DNA from: Microbacterium sp. TPD7012
Lineage (GTDB): Bacteria > Actinomycetota > Actinomycetes > Actinomycetales > Microbacteriaceae
Assembly: GCF_003075395.1 (NCBI RefSeq)
Contig: NZ_QDFV01000004.1
Coordinates: 124,399 to 188,398 of the forward strand
Direction of reading: 5' to 3'
DNA: 64,000 nt
Shown here: in pieces, positions 24,910-33,340 of the stretch
How positions within the stretch are numbered: the stretch's first letter is position 1
Layout: each line of letters opens with the position of its first letter
Notes under the pieces: model-generated
Told to the model about the DNA's origin: nothing
Seen by the model: only the letters and a program-made list of their open reading frames with translations
Databases searched by the model: none
Program-made: the position numbers and the translations under genes

Positions 24910-25953
24910 TCAACGACCGGCGGTCGGGAGCGCGGGCTGCTGCTGGGTGATGCAGTGGATGCCGCCGCCGCGGTCGAACAGGGGACGCGCGTCGACGGTC
25001 ACGACGCGGCGTCCGGGATACGCGTCGGCGAGGACATCCCGCGCCGCGGCATCCGCCTTCTCCTCGCCGAACCCGCAGGCCACGACGCCGTCGTTCGTGA
25101 CGAGGTGGTTCACGTAGCTCCAGTCGACGAAGCCGTGGTCGTCTCGCAGCGTGGCGGGGGCGGGAAGGCCGATGACCTCGAAGCGGCGGCCCGCGGCATC
25201 CGTCTGCTGCTCCAGGTGCGCCCGCAGGTCGCGGGTGACGGCGTGGTCGGGGTGATCGGCATCCTGCTGGTCATGCAGCAGGATGCGGCCGGGGGAGACG
25301 ATGGTCGCGACGATGTCGACGTGGCCGTTCGTGCCGAAGTCGTCGTAGTCGCGGGTGAGGCCGCGGGGGAGCCACACGGCCTTCGTCGCACCGATCGTGC
25401 GGAGCATCTCCGCCTCGACGCGCGCCTTGTCGGCGAAGGGATTGCGCCGCGGATCGAGCTGCACGGTCTCGGTGAGCAGCACCGTGCCTTCACCGTCGAC
25501 GTGGATGCCGCCGCCCTCGTTCACGAGCACCGAGCTGACGATCTCCGCTCCGACGGAGCCCGCGACGATGCGTCCGTGCTCGGCGGCCAGGCGCCACTCG
25601 GCCCAGTCGGGTGCACCCCAGCCGTTGAAGATCCAGTCGACCGCGCCGAGCACACCGGGGCGCTCGTCGTCGATCACGAAGGTGGGTCCGGAGTCGCGCA
25701 TCCAGAACTCGTCGACCGGCGCCTCGATGATGTCGATCCCCCCGCCCAGCATCCGGCGCGCCCGGGAGATCTCGCTCGGGTCGACGAGCATCGAGACAGG
25801 CTCGAACTCGGCGACGGCGTGGGCGACGGCCGTCCAGGTCGCGTAGCCCTCCTCGCGCTCGGCGGCAGTCTCGCCCAGGGTCTGGCCCTCGGCGGGGAAC
25901 GCCATCCAGGTGCGGTCGTGGCGTGCGGTCTCGGCAGGCATGCGCCAGCTCAT
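24910..25953 (-). CDS. Agmatine deiminase family protein
   Basis: 347 residues of the peptidyl-arginine deiminase (PPAD) type, cytoplasmic. Key elements: RHDRTWMAFPAEG at the start, DEFWMRDSGPTFV, NEGGGIHVDGEGTVLLTE, GTNGHVDIVATIV, and the catalytic Cys334 in RGGGIHCITQQQPA. It converts agmatine to N-carbamoylputrescine. Start ATG 25953 with GGAG six bases upstream. It is divergent from the TetR/decarboxylase pair, with an 18-bp palindrome between them. Confidence 0.9.
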   Translation of the reverse strand: MSWRMPAETARHDRTWMAFPAEGQTLGETAAEREEGYATWTAVAHAVAEFEPVSMLVDPSEISRARRMLGGGIDIIEAPVDEFWMRDSGPTFVIDDERPGVLGAVDWIFNGWGAPDWAEWRLAAEHGRIVAGSVGAEIVSSVLVNEGGGIHVDGEGTVLLTETVQLDPRRNPFADKARVEAEMLRTIGATKAVWLPRGLTRDYDDFGTNGHVDIVATIVSPGRILLHDQQDADHPDHAVTRDLRAHLEQQTDAAGRRFEVIGLPAPATLRDDHGFVDWSYVNHLVTNDGVVACGFGEEKADAAARDVLADAYPGRRVVTVDARPLFDRGGGIHCITQQQPALPTAGR

Positions 25954-25995
25954 CGTGATCTCCTCGCTGGTGGTCCCGTTCACAGCATCAACGCT

Positions 25996-26025
25996 GTTGA
26001 ACACGTGATCAACGGGTGCTACGGT
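25996..26025. promoter_or_regulatory. Palindromic operator over the TetR-gene promoter
   Basis: GTTGAACACGTGATCAAC (25996-26013) is an 18-bp palindrome with a single mismatched pair and a CACGTG core. It overlaps a -35-like TTGAAC (25998-26003), with TACGGT (26020-26025) 16 bases downstream. Both fit an autoregulated TetR promoter that would also control the divergent deiminase operon. Confidence 0.7.
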
Positions 26026-26033
26026 ATCCCTCG

Positions 26034-26669
26034 ATGAACACCACGTCAAGAGCACCCGCACCGCGGCGGTTGCCGCCGGAAGAACGCGAGCGTTCGATCG
26101 TCGACGGCGCCGTCGCCCTGGCACGCGAGAGCGGGATCGACACGCTCACCGTGCGCGCCGTCGCCGCGCGCGTCGGGGTGACCCCGGCCCTCGTGGCGCA
26201 CTACCGCCCCGTCATGGACGCCTTCGTCGCCGAGGTCTTCGGCACGATCGTCGCGGCCGAGCGAGACGAGGTGCTCGACGACTTCACGCCGACCGGCGGT
26301 CTGCGTGCGAGCCTGCAACGGCTGGTCGAGACCCTGCTCGACGACTCCCGTGAGGACGTCGCCCTCGTCTGGGTGCAGGCGTGGTCGCTCGGGGTGCGCA
26401 ACGAGCCGCTGGGGGAGCGCGTCCGCGCCGAGATGGACCTCTGGCAGAGCCGGCTCGCGGCCGTGATCGCCGACGCCGACTCGGCCGACCCCGACGACTC
26501 CGCGGATCCGGCCTTCGCCGCGTGGATGCTGCTGGCCATGGTCGACGGCATGAGCGCGCACTCCCTCGTGAAGTGGGCGCCCCGCGACCGCGCCGACCTC
26601 GCCCGCCGCACGGTCGCGGCCGTCCTCGACCGACATTCCGCCATCCCGATCAGTGAGGACCGCCCATGA
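26034..26669 (+). CDS. TetR family transcriptional regulator
   Basis: 211 residues. The N-terminal helix-turn-helix is RERSIVDGAVALARESGIDT with TVRAVAARVGVTPALVAHYR; the C-terminal ligand domain has no recognisable specificity. The start is ATG 26034; TACGGT lies eight bases upstream and there is no Shine-Dalgarno, so the message is probably leaderless. The gene overlaps the decarboxylase start (ATGA). It probably controls amine metabolism on both sides. Confidence 0.9.
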   Translation: MNTTSRAPAPRRLPPEERERSIVDGAVALARESGIDTLTVRAVAARVGVTPALVAHYRPVMDAFVAEVFGTIVAAERDEVLDDFTPTGGLRASLQRLVETLLDDSREDVALVWVQAWSLGVRNEPLGERVRAEMDLWQSRLAAVIADADSADPDDSADPAFAAWMLLAMVDGMSAHSLVKWAPRDRADLARRTVAAVLDRHSAIPISEDRP

Positions 26670-28039
26670 GCGCCGACCGCATGCACGCCGCATCGCCCGA
26701 ATCGACCGCGATCGTCGACGCCGTGCTCGACTACTCCCGGCGGCGGATGCTGGCCACCGACGTGCCGCTCGACAAGCCGCAGACCGAGGCCGAGCTCAAC
26801 CGCCTGATCGGCGCGACCATCACGGATGCCGGGCTCGGGGCCTCTCGGGCGCTGAGCCTGTTCGAGCACGTGCTCGCCCCGGCGTGCCTGACCACCAGTC
26901 ATCCGCTCTACCTGTCCTTCATCCCGACCGCTCCGACGATGGCCGCCATCGCGTTCGACCTGGTCGTCTCGGCATCCGGTCTCTACGGAGGCAGCTGGCT
27001 CGAAGGTGCGGGCGCGGTGCACGCCGAGAACGAGGTGCTGTCGTTCCTCGCGAAGGAGTTCGGACTGCCCGACACGGCCGGCGGCGTGTTCGTGCAGGGC
27101 GGCACGATCGGCAACCTGTCGGCGCTCGTCGCCGCGCGCGAGGCGGCGAAGGCACGGCTGATCGCCGCCGGCAAGGAGCTGCCGACGCGGTGGAAGATCG
27201 TGTGCAGCGTCGAGGCGCACTCCTCGAACAAGTCGGCCGCCAGGGTCATGGATGCCGACGTGCTCCTGGTCCCGGCCGGCGACGACGGCGTGCTGCGGGC
27301 GGATGCCGTGCGCGAGGCGCTGGCCGAGCACGGCGACGAGATCTGCGCGGTCGTCGCGACGGGCGGCTCCACCAACTTCGGGATCGTCGACGACATCGCA
27401 GGCATCGCGGCGCTGAAGGACGAGTTCGACTTCTGGCTGCACATCGACGGCGCCTACGGGCTCACCGCGATGCTCGCGCCCGAGGCGCGGCCGATCTTCG
27501 CGGGCGTCGAGCGCGCCGACTCCGTGATCGTCGACCCGCACAAGTGGCTGTTCGCTCCCTTCGACTGCTGCGCCCTGATCTACCGCGATCCCGACAACGG
27601 CCGCCGCGCGCACACGCAGCACGCCGAGTACCTCGACATCCTCACCGACGTCGACGAGTTCAGCCCCTCGGACTACTCGATCCAGCTCACCCGACGCCCG
27701 CGCGGGCTGCCGATGTGGTTCTCGCTCGCGACCTACGGCGTCACCGCCTACCGGGATGCCGTGAGCAGCACGATCGCCCTCACGAAGCGCATCGCCGGAG
27801 AGATCGCGCGTCGCCCCGAGCTGCGGCTCGTGCGGGACCCGCAGCTGTCGGTCGTGGTCTTCGAGCGCGAGGGCTGGGAGCGCGCCGACTACGACCGCTG
27901 GTCGGCCGAGCTGCTCGACTCGCAGCGCGCGTTCGTCGTGCCGAGCTCGCATGCGGGCCGCCCGAACACGCGCTTCGCGATCCTCAACCCGCTCACGACG
28001 TTCGACGACCTGGTCGGCATCCTCGACACGATGAAGTAG
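26666..28039 (+). CDS. PLP-dependent group II amino acid decarboxylase
   Basis: 457 residues of the aromatic-L-amino-acid/glutamate/diaminobutyrate decarboxylase family. Motifs: TSHPLYLSFIPTAPT near residue 75, GVFVQGGTIGNLSALVAARE, HIDGAYGLTAML, and the PLP lysine in VDPHKWLFAPFDCC (about Lys293). It releases CO2 from an amino acid to give an amine; the substrate cannot be read from sequence. It is co-translated with TetR and divergent from agmatine deiminase, so a role in amine production or breakdown is likely. Confidence 0.9.
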   Translation: MSADRMHAASPESTAIVDAVLDYSRRRMLATDVPLDKPQTEAELNRLIGATITDAGLGASRALSLFEHVLAPACLTTSHPLYLSFIPTAPTMAAIAFDLVVSASGLYGGSWLEGAGAVHAENEVLSFLAKEFGLPDTAGGVFVQGGTIGNLSALVAAREAAKARLIAAGKELPTRWKIVCSVEAHSSNKSAARVMDADVLLVPAGDDGVLRADAVREALAEHGDEICAVVATGGSTNFGIVDDIAGIAALKDEFDFWLHIDGAYGLTAMLAPEARPIFAGVERADSVIVDPHKWLFAPFDCCALIYRDPDNGRRAHTQHAEYLDILTDVDEFSPSDYSIQLTRRPRGLPMWFSLATYGVTAYRDAVSSTIALTKRIAGEIARRPELRLVRDPQLSVVVFEREGWERADYDRWSAELLDSQRAFVVPSSHAGRPNTRFAILNPLTTFDDLVGILDTMK

Positions 28040-28091
28040 GCCGCGGGGCGGCGGCCCCCGAAGCGGAAGCGCGGCCGGGACCCGGATGCCG

Positions 28092-29147
28092 TCAGCGCGT
28101 GGTGTGCGCGTTCAGGAAGGCGATCGTCTTCTGCAGGGCCGTCTGCGCGTCGGGCATGTCCAGGTGGAACTGGTACTCGTGCGGCAGCGCGGGCTCGTGC
28201 GGGGCGGGCCAGAACTGCGTCGTCACGTCCACGCCGAGCTCCTCGAGACGCTGCGCCATGGGGATCGACTGCAGCCAGGTGAGACCGTCGCCGTTGCCGC
28301 CGGAGATGTACGTCGTCGGGAAGTCCGCGGTCACCCAGTCGACGGTCGACATGGTCGCCCCGGTCGAGTCCTCGGCCCAGGTGCGCGTGCCGGAGTACGC
28401 CCACATCGCCGACTTGAAGCCCCAGCCGGCGATACCGTCCAGTCGGGCGAGGGCGGCGAGGTCGTACACGCCGCAGTTCAGCACGGTCGCGACGACCTGA
28501 TCGGCCGCGATGGTCGGCTCGATGCCCATGATCTCGGCGTAGTCCGGGCTCGTGATGAGCGTCGCCATCTGGCTGGCGAGCTGCCCGCCGGCGGAGTCTC
28601 CGGCCAGCACGATCTGCTTCGGGTCGACGCCGAGCTCCTCCGCGTGCTCGTCGATGTAGGCGAGGGCCTCGTTGAGCTGGTTCACGGCGAGCGGGTACAC
28701 GCCCTCCGGGCCGATCGTGTAGTTCACCGCGATGGTCGTGTAGCCCTCGGCGGCGAGGATCCGCATGTACGGGTCGACGTTCTCCTTGGCTCCTGAGATC
28801 CAGGCGCCGCCGTGGATCCAGACCACGGTCGGAAGGGGGCCGTCGGCGGATGCCGGACGGAAGACGTCCATCGTGGTGTCGGCGCCCGCGTCGCCGTACG
28901 AGACGTCGAGCGTCTCGGTGAGCTTCGTGTCGGGCACGTGCTTGTCCATCTCGGCGGCGGTCGCGTCGCCGCCCTTCGTGAACACCGCGCGGATGATCAT
29001 CGCCGAGGGCCAGGGGCTGATCGACCCGATGATCGCGACCACCGCGACCACGGCGATGATCACCCCGAGGGCGACCTTCGTGCGGTGCCACGGCCGGCGG
29101 GCCTTCTTCGGGTGATCGGACTCTTCGGCGTGCGCGCCAATGCTCAT
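28092..29147 (-). CDS. Membrane-anchored alpha/beta hydrolase (HSL-type esterase)
   Basis: 351 residues. A cytosolic basic stretch (KKARRPWHRTK) and one transmembrane helix (VALGVIIAVVAVVAIIG, residues 25-41) anchor an extracytoplasmic alpha/beta-hydrolase. The oxyanion motif HGGAW, nucleophile GDSAGG and a late His in WPAPHEPALPHEY match hormone-sensitive-lipase-like esterases. Substrate unknown. ATG follows GGGAGGGG by five bases. It is convergent with the decarboxylase gene and divergent from the ABC exporter operon. Confidence 0.87.
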   Translation of the reverse strand: MSIGAHAEESDHPKKARRPWHRTKVALGVIIAVVAVVAIIGSISPWPSAMIIRAVFTKGGDATAAEMDKHVPDTKLTETLDVSYGDAGADTTMDVFRPASADGPLPTVVWIHGGAWISGAKENVDPYMRILAAEGYTTIAVNYTIGPEGVYPLAVNQLNEALAYIDEHAEELGVDPKQIVLAGDSAGGQLASQMATLITSPDYAEIMGIEPTIAADQVVATVLNCGVYDLAALARLDGIAGWGFKSAMWAYSGTRTWAEDSTGATMSTVDWVTADFPTTYISGGNGDGLTWLQSIPMAQRLEELGVDVTTQFWPAPHEPALPHEYQFHLDMPDAQTALQKTIAFLNAHTTR

Positions 29148-29255
29148 GGAACCCCTCCCTGCGCATCAGTGTGCCAGTATTCCGGTTCGCCTCGCACGCA
29201 GTCCGCCTCGCATGAGCGTCGCGCGACGTCGGCGCGGGTTCGCGCGTCGGCTACG

Positions 29256-29276
29256 TTAGTAAGGTAACCCTTACCG
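29256..29276. promoter_or_regulatory. DtxR/IdeR-like iron box
   Basis: The sequence TTAGTAAGGTAACCCTTACC contains GTAAGG-TAAC-CCTTAC (exact inverted repeat) and GGTAA-CCC-TTACC. It resembles the actinobacterial iron-box consensus (TTAGGTTAGSCTAACCTAA) and sits about 15 bases before the first start codon of the exporter operon. Confidence 0.6.
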
Positions 29277-29290
29277 ACCTCAGGAGCCCC

Positions 29291-29326
29291 ATGTTCTTCC
29301 GCCCCGCCTCGGCGACACTCTCGTGA
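29291..29326 (+). CDS. 11-residue leader ORF coupled to the ABC exporter
   Basis: ATG 29291 follows CAGGAG by four bases and encodes MFFRPASATLS. Its TGA (29324-29326) overlaps the GTG start of the ABC gene as GTGA. The exporter gene itself has no ribosome-binding site of its own, so translation of this small frame may be what delivers ribosomes to it. Confidence 0.5.
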   Translation: MFFRPASATLS

Positions 29327-30921
29327 CCACCGTCGGCGGAGTGTTCCGGGAAGCCGTCTGGGGCAGGGGTCGCCGCGCGCGAGCCGCGCTCTCGATCGTG
29401 GGCTTCTGCGGCCACCAGCTCGCCGAGGTGATGGTTCCGGTGGCGGTCGGCGTCGTGATCGATCGCGCCATCGCCCCGCACGACCCGGCCGCGCTGGCCT
29501 GGTCGCTAGCCTTCCTGGTCGTGGTCTTCGCGGTGCTGATCTGCGCCTGGCAGCTCGGCGACCGTGTCGGCACCGTCGTCTACGCGCGCGGCGAGCACTC
29601 CCTCCGGCAGGGCATCCTCGGTCTCGCCCTGCGCCGACGCACTCGCCGACCGGCAGGTGAGGTCCTCACGATCTCCTCCTCGGATGCCGGTGAGACGGCG
29701 GGCTTCTTCTGGGTCGTGGCCGAGCAGGCGGCGGCCGCGACGGCCGTGATCGTCGCGTGCATCACCCTGCTGGTCATCGCCTGGCCGCTCGCGCTCGCCG
29801 TGGTCATCGGCACGCTCGTGCAGGCGCTCGTGGTCAACGCCGTCAGCGGAGGTCTGCGGCGGCGCGGCTACGAGGCGCAGCGGCAGGCCGCCCGGCTCGA
29901 CGCGGTGAGCACGGACTTCGCCACCGGGCTCCGTGTGCTGGGCGCCCTGGGCGGCGCCACGCGGGCGACGGAGCGCTACGTCGCCGAGAGCGCGGTCGCC
30001 GCGGGGGCGGCCTATCGCGCCGAGAAGGCGGCTGCGGCGCTGACCGCGCTCAATCTCGTCGTCAGCGGTCTCGCCTTCACGGGCATCGCGGTCCTCGGCG
30101 GGTGGCTGGCTCTGGACGGGGCGATCACGGTCGGCGGCTTCGTCACCGCGATGGGTTTGGCGCAGACGATCCGCGGACCCCTGTCGGCACTCGGATACCT
30201 CCCCGCGGAGATCGCGTCGAAGCACGGTTCGGCGACGCGCATCGCCGAGTTCGCCCAGGAGGCGGGGGAGGCGTCGGCCGCTTCGGATGCCGTGCTGCCG
30301 GATGCCGCACTGCCGGGCGCCCCTTCCGGAGGCAGTGACGTCGTCGCGCGGGTGGTCGTCGACGGGCGACGCCTCGACATCGCCGCCGGCGAGATCACCG
30401 GCATCCGTGCGGACCCGGAGCGCATCTCCGATCTCGCCCACCTGTTCGGCGGGCGAAGGGAGGCCGACGCGGGCGAGCTCGTCGTCGACGACATCGACGC
30501 GATCCACCTCGGACCCGAGGGCCTGCGGGCGCTGGTGTTCGCGCCGCCGCACGACGCGGCCGTGTTCACCGGCTCGGCCGCCGAGAACATCGCCGAGACG
30601 ATTGAGGACGCCCACCTGTCGGCATCCGCCTTCGACGAGGTCGTGCACCGACTGCCCGACGGTCTCGACGAGCGCATCGGGGAACGCGGGCTGCGGCTGT
30701 CGGGAGGGCAGCGCCAGCGCCTGCTGCTCGCCCGTGCGCTGCACCAGCCGCAGCGCCTTCTCGTGCTGCACGAGCCGACCACCGCGATAGACCCCATCAC
30801 CGAGGCGCAGGTCGCGGCCGGGCTCGCCGGCGAAGGTCGCACGATCGTCCTGCTCACGGACCGGGCATCCCTGCTGTCGGCCTGTCATCGCGTGCACGAC
30901 CTGAGGAGGGCGGCGTCATGA
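29323..30921 (+). CDS. ABC exporter subunit with degenerate ATP site (permease-ATPase)
   Basis: 532 residues: an N-terminal six-helix exporter domain (about 20-310) and a C-terminal nucleotide-binding domain. The Walker A motif is lost (EITGIRADPERISDLAHLFG in its place) and Walker B reads LLVLHEPTTAID with His for Asp. The signature LSGGQRQRLLLARAL is intact. It forms a heterodimer with the next gene, which has the complementary defects. The start is GTG 29323, coupled to a leader ORF. Transport substrate unknown; the iron box upstream hints at a siderophore or iron-related role. Confidence 0.88.
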   Translation: MTTVGGVFREAVWGRGRRARAALSIVGFCGHQLAEVMVPVAVGVVIDRAIAPHDPAALAWSLAFLVVVFAVLICAWQLGDRVGTVVYARGEHSLRQGILGLALRRRTRRPAGEVLTISSSDAGETAGFFWVVAEQAAAATAVIVACITLLVIAWPLALAVVIGTLVQALVVNAVSGGLRRRGYEAQRQAARLDAVSTDFATGLRVLGALGGATRATERYVAESAVAAGAAYRAEKAAAALTALNLVVSGLAFTGIAVLGGWLALDGAITVGGFVTAMGLAQTIRGPLSALGYLPAEIASKHGSATRIAEFAQEAGEASAASDAVLPDAALPGAPSGGSDVVARVVVDGRRLDIAAGEITGIRADPERISDLAHLFGGRREADAGELVVDDIDAIHLGPEGLRALVFAPPHDAAVFTGSAAENIAETIEDAHLSASAFDEVVHRLPDGLDERIGERGLRLSGGQRQRLLLARALHQPQRLLVLHEPTTAIDPITEAQVAAGLAGEGRTIVLLTDRASLLSACHRVHDLRRAAS

Positions 30922-32651
30922 TCGACGAGAAGCTGCCCATCGCCTCGGGTCGCGATACCGCCCGCGGTCTGCTCGCCGCGCTGGGTCGGCGCCGGGGCCT
31001 GACGATCCTGGCGCTGGTCACCCTGTGCGCCGGCGTCGGTGCGGCGCTCGTGGCCCCCTGGATCATCGGCCTCATGGTCGACGACATCACCCGGGGCGGC
31101 GGATCGCTGCTGCCCTACGGGCTCGCGCTCGTCGGCTCGCTCACCGCGGGTGCCGCGCTCACCTGGGCGGGACGCGTGCTGCTGGCGCGCCTCGGCCAGG
31201 GCACGATCCGCGAGGTGCGGGAGGCCGCGTTCCGCACGGCGCTGGCACAGCCCACGGCTCGCATCGAGGCCGCCGGGACAGGCGACCTGGTCGCCCGCCT
31301 CTCCGGTGACGTGCGTGCGGTCGGGCAGGTCGTCGAGGAGGCGCTCCCGGCCTTCCTGGCCGCGCTGTTCGGCATCGTGCTGAGCCTCGCCGGCATGGGG
31401 CTGCTCGACGGGCGGTTCGCCCTCGCCGCCCTGCTGGCCGCTCCCGTGCAGTACTTCTCGCTGCGCTGGTTCCTGCGTCGATCCGCCCCGGTCTACCGTC
31501 GGCACCGGGCCGTGGTCGCGGAGCGCGGACAGCGCACGATCGAGGCGGTGCGCGGGGTCGACACCGTGCTGGCGCTGCGCACGGAGGAACGGCATCTGGA
31601 GCGCATCGCCGAGGCGAGCGAAGACGCGATCGGGCTCGAGGTCCGGGCGACCAAGGTGCGCAACGACTTCAACGTCTTCCTGAACGGCGCCGAGCTGGTC
31701 GGTCTGTCCGCGGTGCTCGTGGTCGGCTACTTCCTCGTGGCCGACGGTCAGGTCGAGCTGGGGGCTGCGACCGCCGCCGCCCTGTACTTCCTCGGCCTCT
31801 TCGGGCCGATGGGGACGCTCCTGTTCCGGATCGACGAGCTGCAGGATGCCGGCGCGAGCCTCGCCCGGCTGTTCGGCGTGATCGGTCTGCCCTCGCCCGC
31901 CCCGCGAGACGGGGTCGCGGCACCGCGCAGAGGCGCGATCGATGTGCGCGAGCTCGGTTTCGCGCATCGGCCGGGACAGCGCGACCTCGACGCGGTGTCG
32001 ATGTCGGCGGAGCCGGGGGAGAAGATCGCCGTCGTCGGTGCGAGCGGCGCGGGCAAGACGACTCTGGCGCGGGTGCTGGCCGGCGCTCTGCCACACGGGG
32101 AGGGCGCGGTGCGGCACGACGAGGTCGACATCGAGGCCTGGCATCCGCACGATCTGCGCGACGCTGTGGTGATGCTGACGCAGGAGCCCCATGTCTTCGC
32201 CGGCTCGATCCGCGACGACCTCGCGCTCTTCAGCGACGCCGACGAACAGCGGGTGCGCGGGGTCATCGACGAGCTCGGAGCGGGGTGGATCCTCGCGCTG
32301 CCGGAGGGCCTCGACACGGTCGTCGGAGAGGCGGGAGTGCCGCTCACTCCGGGGCGGACGCAGCACCTCGCCCTCGTGCGGGTCGCGCTCGCCGCGGCAT
32401 CCGTCGTCATCCTCGACGAGGCCACCGCCGAAGCGGGATCCGCCGATGCCGAGCTGCTCGACGAGGCCGCACTCGCTGCGATCGGCGAACGCACCGGCAT
32501 CGTGATCGCGCACCGGCTGAGTCAGGCCGTCACCGCCGACCGCATCCTGGTGATGCAGGACGGCCGCGTGGTGCAGTCCGGCACGCACGACGAGCTGGTC
32601 GCCGCGCCGGGCCCGTACGCGGACCTGTGGGCGGCCTGGACCGCGTGGTGA
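30918..32651 (+). CDS. ABC exporter subunit with functional Walker motifs (permease-ATPase)
   Basis: 577 residues. Six-helix membrane domain, then an ATPase domain with Walker A VVGASGAGKTTLARVL (about residue 375), Q-loop LTQEPHVFAGSI, Walker B VVILDEATAEAGS and switch His in IVIAHRLSQ. The signature is degenerate: LTPGRTQHLALVRV instead of LSGGQ. Paired with the upstream subunit, one ATP site is complete (this Walker A/B plus the partner's LSGGQ) and the other is dead at both halves. ATGA overlap with the partner shows equal expression. Confidence 0.92.
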   Translation: MIDEKLPIASGRDTARGLLAALGRRRGLTILALVTLCAGVGAALVAPWIIGLMVDDITRGGGSLLPYGLALVGSLTAGAALTWAGRVLLARLGQGTIREVREAAFRTALAQPTARIEAAGTGDLVARLSGDVRAVGQVVEEALPAFLAALFGIVLSLAGMGLLDGRFALAALLAAPVQYFSLRWFLRRSAPVYRRHRAVVAERGQRTIEAVRGVDTVLALRTEERHLERIAEASEDAIGLEVRATKVRNDFNVFLNGAELVGLSAVLVVGYFLVADGQVELGAATAAALYFLGLFGPMGTLLFRIDELQDAGASLARLFGVIGLPSPAPRDGVAAPRRGAIDVRELGFAHRPGQRDLDAVSMSAEPGEKIAVVGASGAGKTTLARVLAGALPHGEGAVRHDEVDIEAWHPHDLRDAVVMLTQEPHVFAGSIRDDLALFSDADEQRVRGVIDELGAGWILALPEGLDTVVGEAGVPLTPGRTQHLALVRVALAAASVVILDEATAEAGSADAELLDEAALAAIGERTGIVIAHRLSQAVTADRILVMQDGRVVQSGTHDELVAAPGPYADLWAAWTAW

Positions 32652-32733
32652 GGCCCCATCGCTGATTCGGCCCCACCTCTCGGCGTGAGGCTGAGGGCAA
32701 GCCCGACCCGGGAACGCGAACGGATGCCGCTCG

Positions 32734-33258
32734 TCAGGCCGTGAGCCCGGCGATCAGTCGGCGCAGCCCGTAGTCGAAGGCGCGGTCGACGTCGCCGCCG
32801 AGTCGGAAGGCGCCGGAGAGCTCCATCTGCAGGAAGCCCGTCGCCCAGGCTGTGAACAGGCGGGCGGCGTCGAGCGCGTCATCGTCACCGACCAGGGCGG
32901 ATGCCGCGCGGATGAGCGGGGCGGCCGAGCGCTGCAGAGCGGCATGCGGCGCGGCCGCGCTGAACATGAGCCGGAACGCCTCGGGCTGCTGCCGGGCGAA
33001 CGACCGATAGGCGCCCGCGATGTCGGTGAGATCGGCATCCGCGGCTTCGAGGCGGGCGGTGAGTTCGTCGATGATCGATTCGGCGATGGCCGAGAGCAGG
33101 GCGTCGCGATCGCGCACACGCTTGTAGAGCGAAGGAGCGCGCACGCCGACGCGCGTGGCGACGGCCTGCATCGTCACGCCGGCGGGTCCGGAGGCGTCGA
33201 GGATCTCGCGGCCCGCGGCGATGATCTGCTCGAGCGAGGTCCGATCGGGTGTCGGCAT
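32734..33258 (-). CDS. TetR family repressor of the adjacent MBL-fold gene
   Basis: 174 residues. The helix-turn-helix (EIIAAGREILDASGPAG-like start, then TMQAVATRVGVRAPSLYKRV) is clear, and the C-terminal part (FRLMFSAAAPHAALQRSAAP) resembles the TetR_C WHG-type ligand domain. I start at ATG 33256-33258, six bases after AAGGAG. It is divergent from the metallo-beta-lactamase gene, with two perfect palindromes in between that it very probably binds. Confidence 0.9.
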   Translation of the reverse strand: MPTPDRTSLEQIIAAGREILDASGPAGVTMQAVATRVGVRAPSLYKRVRDRDALLSAIAESIIDELTARLEAADADLTDIAGAYRSFARQQPEAFRLMFSAAAPHAALQRSAAPLIRAASALVGDDDALDAARLFTAWATGFLQMELSGAFRLGGDVDRAFDYGLRRLIAGLTA

Positions 33259-33273
33259 GGGAACTCCTTGATA

Positions 33274-33318
33274 GCTATTGACAATAGCCATCATAGCTAC
33301 GTATCGTAGCCATCGCAA
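33274..33318. promoter_or_regulatory. Divergent promoters with two palindromic TetR operators
   Basis: Operator 1: GCTATTGACAATAGC (33274-33288). Operator 2: GCTACGTATCGTAGC (33296-33310). Both are perfect 15-bp palindromes and their centres are 22 bases apart (two helical turns). Rightward promoter: TTGACA (33278-33283) and TATCGT (33302-33307). Leftward: TTGCGA (33318-33313) and TATGAT (33295-33290). The operators cover both promoters. Confidence 0.85.
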
Positions 33319-33340
33319 ACATCCCCGGAAGGAATCCGCC

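Noticed and set aside
30300..30450. A frameshift explaining the missing Walker A in the first exporter subunit
   Set aside because: The frame is intact and the rest of the domain (signature and D-loop region) is normal; the partner shows complementary loss, so degeneracy looks genuine.
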